From assembly GCA_017630115.1 (NCBI GenBank), contig JAGBVY010000147.1, forward strand, positions 1-5,857: 5,857 bases of DNA. Reading direction: 5' to 3'. Below the pieces are notes generated by a model. That model saw nothing but the letters and a program-made list of their open reading frames with translations, made no database searches and was not told the origin of the DNA. This document shows positions 5,766 through 5,857 of this stretch, piece by piece (position 1 is the stretch's first letter; each line of letters opens with the position of its first letter). Both the position numbers and the translations under genes were made by a program. This stretch comes from Tidjanibacter sp. GTDB lineage: Bacteria > Bacteroidota > Bacteroidia > Bacteroidales > Rikenellaceae.

Positions 5766-5857
5766 TTTCGAGTGCGCCTTGTGGTCGGATGTGCCTTGTG
5801 GGTGCTTTTTGCACCAAACTGCGATAGGTGGCTTCCTCATTTACGAGAGTAAACTGC
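5766..5857. other. Right-edge sequence after lspA, no supportable gene
   Basis: The lspA frame stays open for 28 codons beyond its TAG to a TAA at 5850-5852, but there is no reason to invoke read-through. An imperfect direct repeat (gtgcgccttgtgg from 5772, gtgccttgtggg from 5791) has a 19-nt offset. A 5-bp hairpin (ggtgc 5801-5805, gcacc 5811-5815, loop of five T) follows. It is not trailed by a T-run, so it is at best a poor terminator for lspA. Confidence 0.4.

Noticed and set aside
5801..5815. Intrinsic terminator after lspA
   Set aside because: The stem has only 5 bp, the T residues are in the loop, and no T-run follows on either strand.
5427..5840. Minus-strand open frame covering the lspA 3' half and the right edge
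   Set aside because: It overlaps the catalytic part of lspA antisense, has no ribosome site or domain, and is rich in His, Lys and Glu as expected from the reverse of membrane codons.

Overview
The window comes from a member of the Bacteroidota, most likely a gut Bacteroidales species of Alistipes/Rikenellaceae type. The support is threefold. IspG is the enlarged form with an extra domain. Three intergenic sites match the Bacteroidetes -7 promoter element TAnnTTTG. LspA has the long form with an insert that I associate with this phylum. The genus is a guess from the moderately GC-rich coding sequence and the style of the intergenic repeats; no marker gene proves it.

Layout. Positions 1-307 hold no convincing gene. 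They are a patchwork of short-period repeats: a 17-nt direct repeat, a run of 9-nt units that keeps its register while the unit sequence changes, three small hairpins, and a 7-nt array that runs into the ispG stop codon. ispG (minus strand, 308-1813) and recG (plus strand, 1869-3983) are divergent. They share a 55-bp intergenic region carrying two oppositely oriented TAnnTTTG boxes. Another such box overlaps the 3' end of recG's surroundings at 3992-3999 and precedes a gene for a single-pass membrane coiled-coil protein of unknown function (4055-5122). lspA (5157-5765) follows 34 nt later on the same strand, so the last two genes probably form a transcription unit. The final 92 nt hold no gene I can support.

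Functionally this is mostly housekeeping: isoprenoid precursor synthesis (IspG, MEP pathway), replication fork and recombination repair (RecG), and lipoprotein maturation (LspA). The coiled-coil protein next to lspA is the one coding gene without a known role; it has an acidic N-terminal tail with three identical 12-nt repeats, one membrane helix, a long coiled coil and a C-terminal beta-rich domain. I see no CRISPR array, defence system, transposase, tRNA or rRNA. The parts most worth a second look are the register-keeping 9-nt patchwork array, the apparently leaderless recG start and the coiled-coil gene. I do not see strong evidence for a wholly new system.
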